A model generated the notes under the pieces. It searched no databases and was not told the DNA's origin. It saw only the letters and a list, made by a program, of their open reading frames with translations. Positions 63,445 through 64,000 of a stretch of 64,000 bases of DNA are shown one piece after another; position 1 is the first letter of the stretch, and the number at the start of each line of letters is the position of its first letter. The stretch covers positions 1 through 64,000 of the forward strand of contig JAPKAV010000001.1 of assembly GCA_028825115.1 (NCBI GenBank), read 5' to 3'. The stretch comes from Candidatus Nanopelagicales bacterium (lineage in GTDB: Bacteria > Actinomycetota > Actinomycetes > S36-B12). A program made the position numbers and the translations under genes.

Positions 63445-64000
63445 GTGAGTAGCTTTAAACCTGTCAGTTGGCGAACGGATATTCAAGGACTTCGTGGCCT
63501 GGCGGTATTACTTGTTGTTCTTTTTCACGCGAACTTGCCGGTTTCGGGGGGCTTTATTGGCGTTGATGTTTTTTTTGTCATATCAGGATACGTAATTACG
63601 CAGAATATCGTGAGACGGATCAACGGCAATTCCTTCAGCTTCAAAGAGTTCTACTGGAGCAGATTTCGTCGACTTGTCCCCGCATTAAGTGCGCTGGTCG
63701 TTATAGTTCTAGTGAGTTCGATTTTTTTTCAATCACCTTTGTTTGACCAAGAATCAACTGGCAAGATGGGTCTGGCATCCATGTTCGCGGTCTCCAATCT
63801 AGTGGCCTATAAGGCACCAAATGGATACTTCGAACAAGGCATTACGCCAAACCCCCTAATAAATACTTGGTCGTTAAGTGTTGAAGAGCAGTTTTATATT
63901 GGATTCACGTTAATTATCTTTCTCACTTTTTTATTCAGGCGCAGCAAAAGAAATGGGGGCATCAGGACGTATCTGATTGTCGGGCTTAGCGCAGTTGCAT
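63445..64000 (+). CDS. Acyltransferase 3 family (OafA/YrhL-like) membrane protein, 3-prime end beyond window
   Basis: O-acetylates surface sugars or peptidoglycan. The visible 185 residues have RTDIQGLRGLAVLLVVLFHA (conserved Arg and His), FIGVDVFFVISGYVIT and LINTWSLSVEEQFYIG, the three best motifs of the family, with membrane segments between. GTG 63445 is the likely start; GTG 63409 in the same frame is an alternative, and no Shine-Dalgarno sequence is clear. A C-terminal SGNH domain may follow outside the window. Confidence 0.9.
   Translation, partial: MSSFKPVSWRTDIQGLRGLAVLLVVLFHANLPVSGGFIGVDVFFVISGYVITQNIVRRINGNSFSFKEFYWSRFRRLVPALSALVVIVLVSSIFFQSPLFDQESTGKMGLASMFAVSNLVAYKAPNGYFEQGITPNPLINTWSLSVEEQFYIGFTLIIFLTFLFRRSKRNGGIRTYLIVGLSAVA

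Overview
The window comes from a moderate-GC actinobacterium. The evidence is the fhaA-fhaB-pstP-rodA-pbpA-pknB cell-division/signalling block (all minus strand, 1-7.2 kb) next to a tRNA-Leu(CAG), mycoredoxin-type and CcdA/TlpA thiol genes, a MenJ-like geranylgeranyl reductase, and the frequent use of leaderless GTG/ATG starts. At least 14 starts, long genes and micro-ORFs together, are preceded by a -10-like TANNNT hexamer exactly 6 nt before the start codon. No species can be named from the sequence alone.

Layout. 1-7.2 kb: PASTA kinase PknB (cut by the window edge, with a 30-bp tandem repeat in its tail), PbpA, RodA, PstP, FhaB, FhaA. 7.3 kb: tRNA-Leu. 7.6-9.7 kb: a minus-strand thiol/redox operon of two Cys-rich microproteins, a mycoredoxin-like protein, a TlpA-like lipoprotein and CcdA, whose promoter is overlapped by a perfect CATACCC-N4-GGGTATG palindrome of CsoR/CstR-operator type. 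9.9-16 kb: CPA2 antiporter, geranylgeranyl reductase, two ABM-domain proteins coupled to GDP-fucose synthase, a CoA-transferase and a methyltransferase.

16-64 kb is a very large surface-polysaccharide region: an initiating polyprenyl glycosylphosphotransferase, a DUF4012 protein, a secreted FG-GAP-like protein, two tandem PslG/GH39-like glycosidases, GT-C-like membrane proteins, an RmlC-type epimerase, many GT2/GT4 glycosyltransferases, a Wzm/Wzt ABC exporter, Gmd and a divergent Gmd paralogue, UDP-xylose synthase, a DegT aminotransferase with its epimerase, FkbM, DUF2304, and an acyltransferase cut by the right edge. Together these would make nucleotide sugars, build glycans on a lipid carrier, export them by the ABC route and trim or anchor them outside.

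38.9-43.7 kb is a visibly more A/T-rich, damaged island inside the polysaccharide region: an IS3-family relic, a membrane-protein gene split by a heptanucleotide repeat (loss of one 7-bp unit would restore a 720-residue frame), a possible second IS-end scar, and a multiply frameshifted membrane-protein pseudogene. The most interesting items are the repeat-switched membrane gene, the palindrome-controlled redox operon with its microproteins, and the leaderless architecture, which includes leaderless micro-ORFs placed directly before or across glycan genes.
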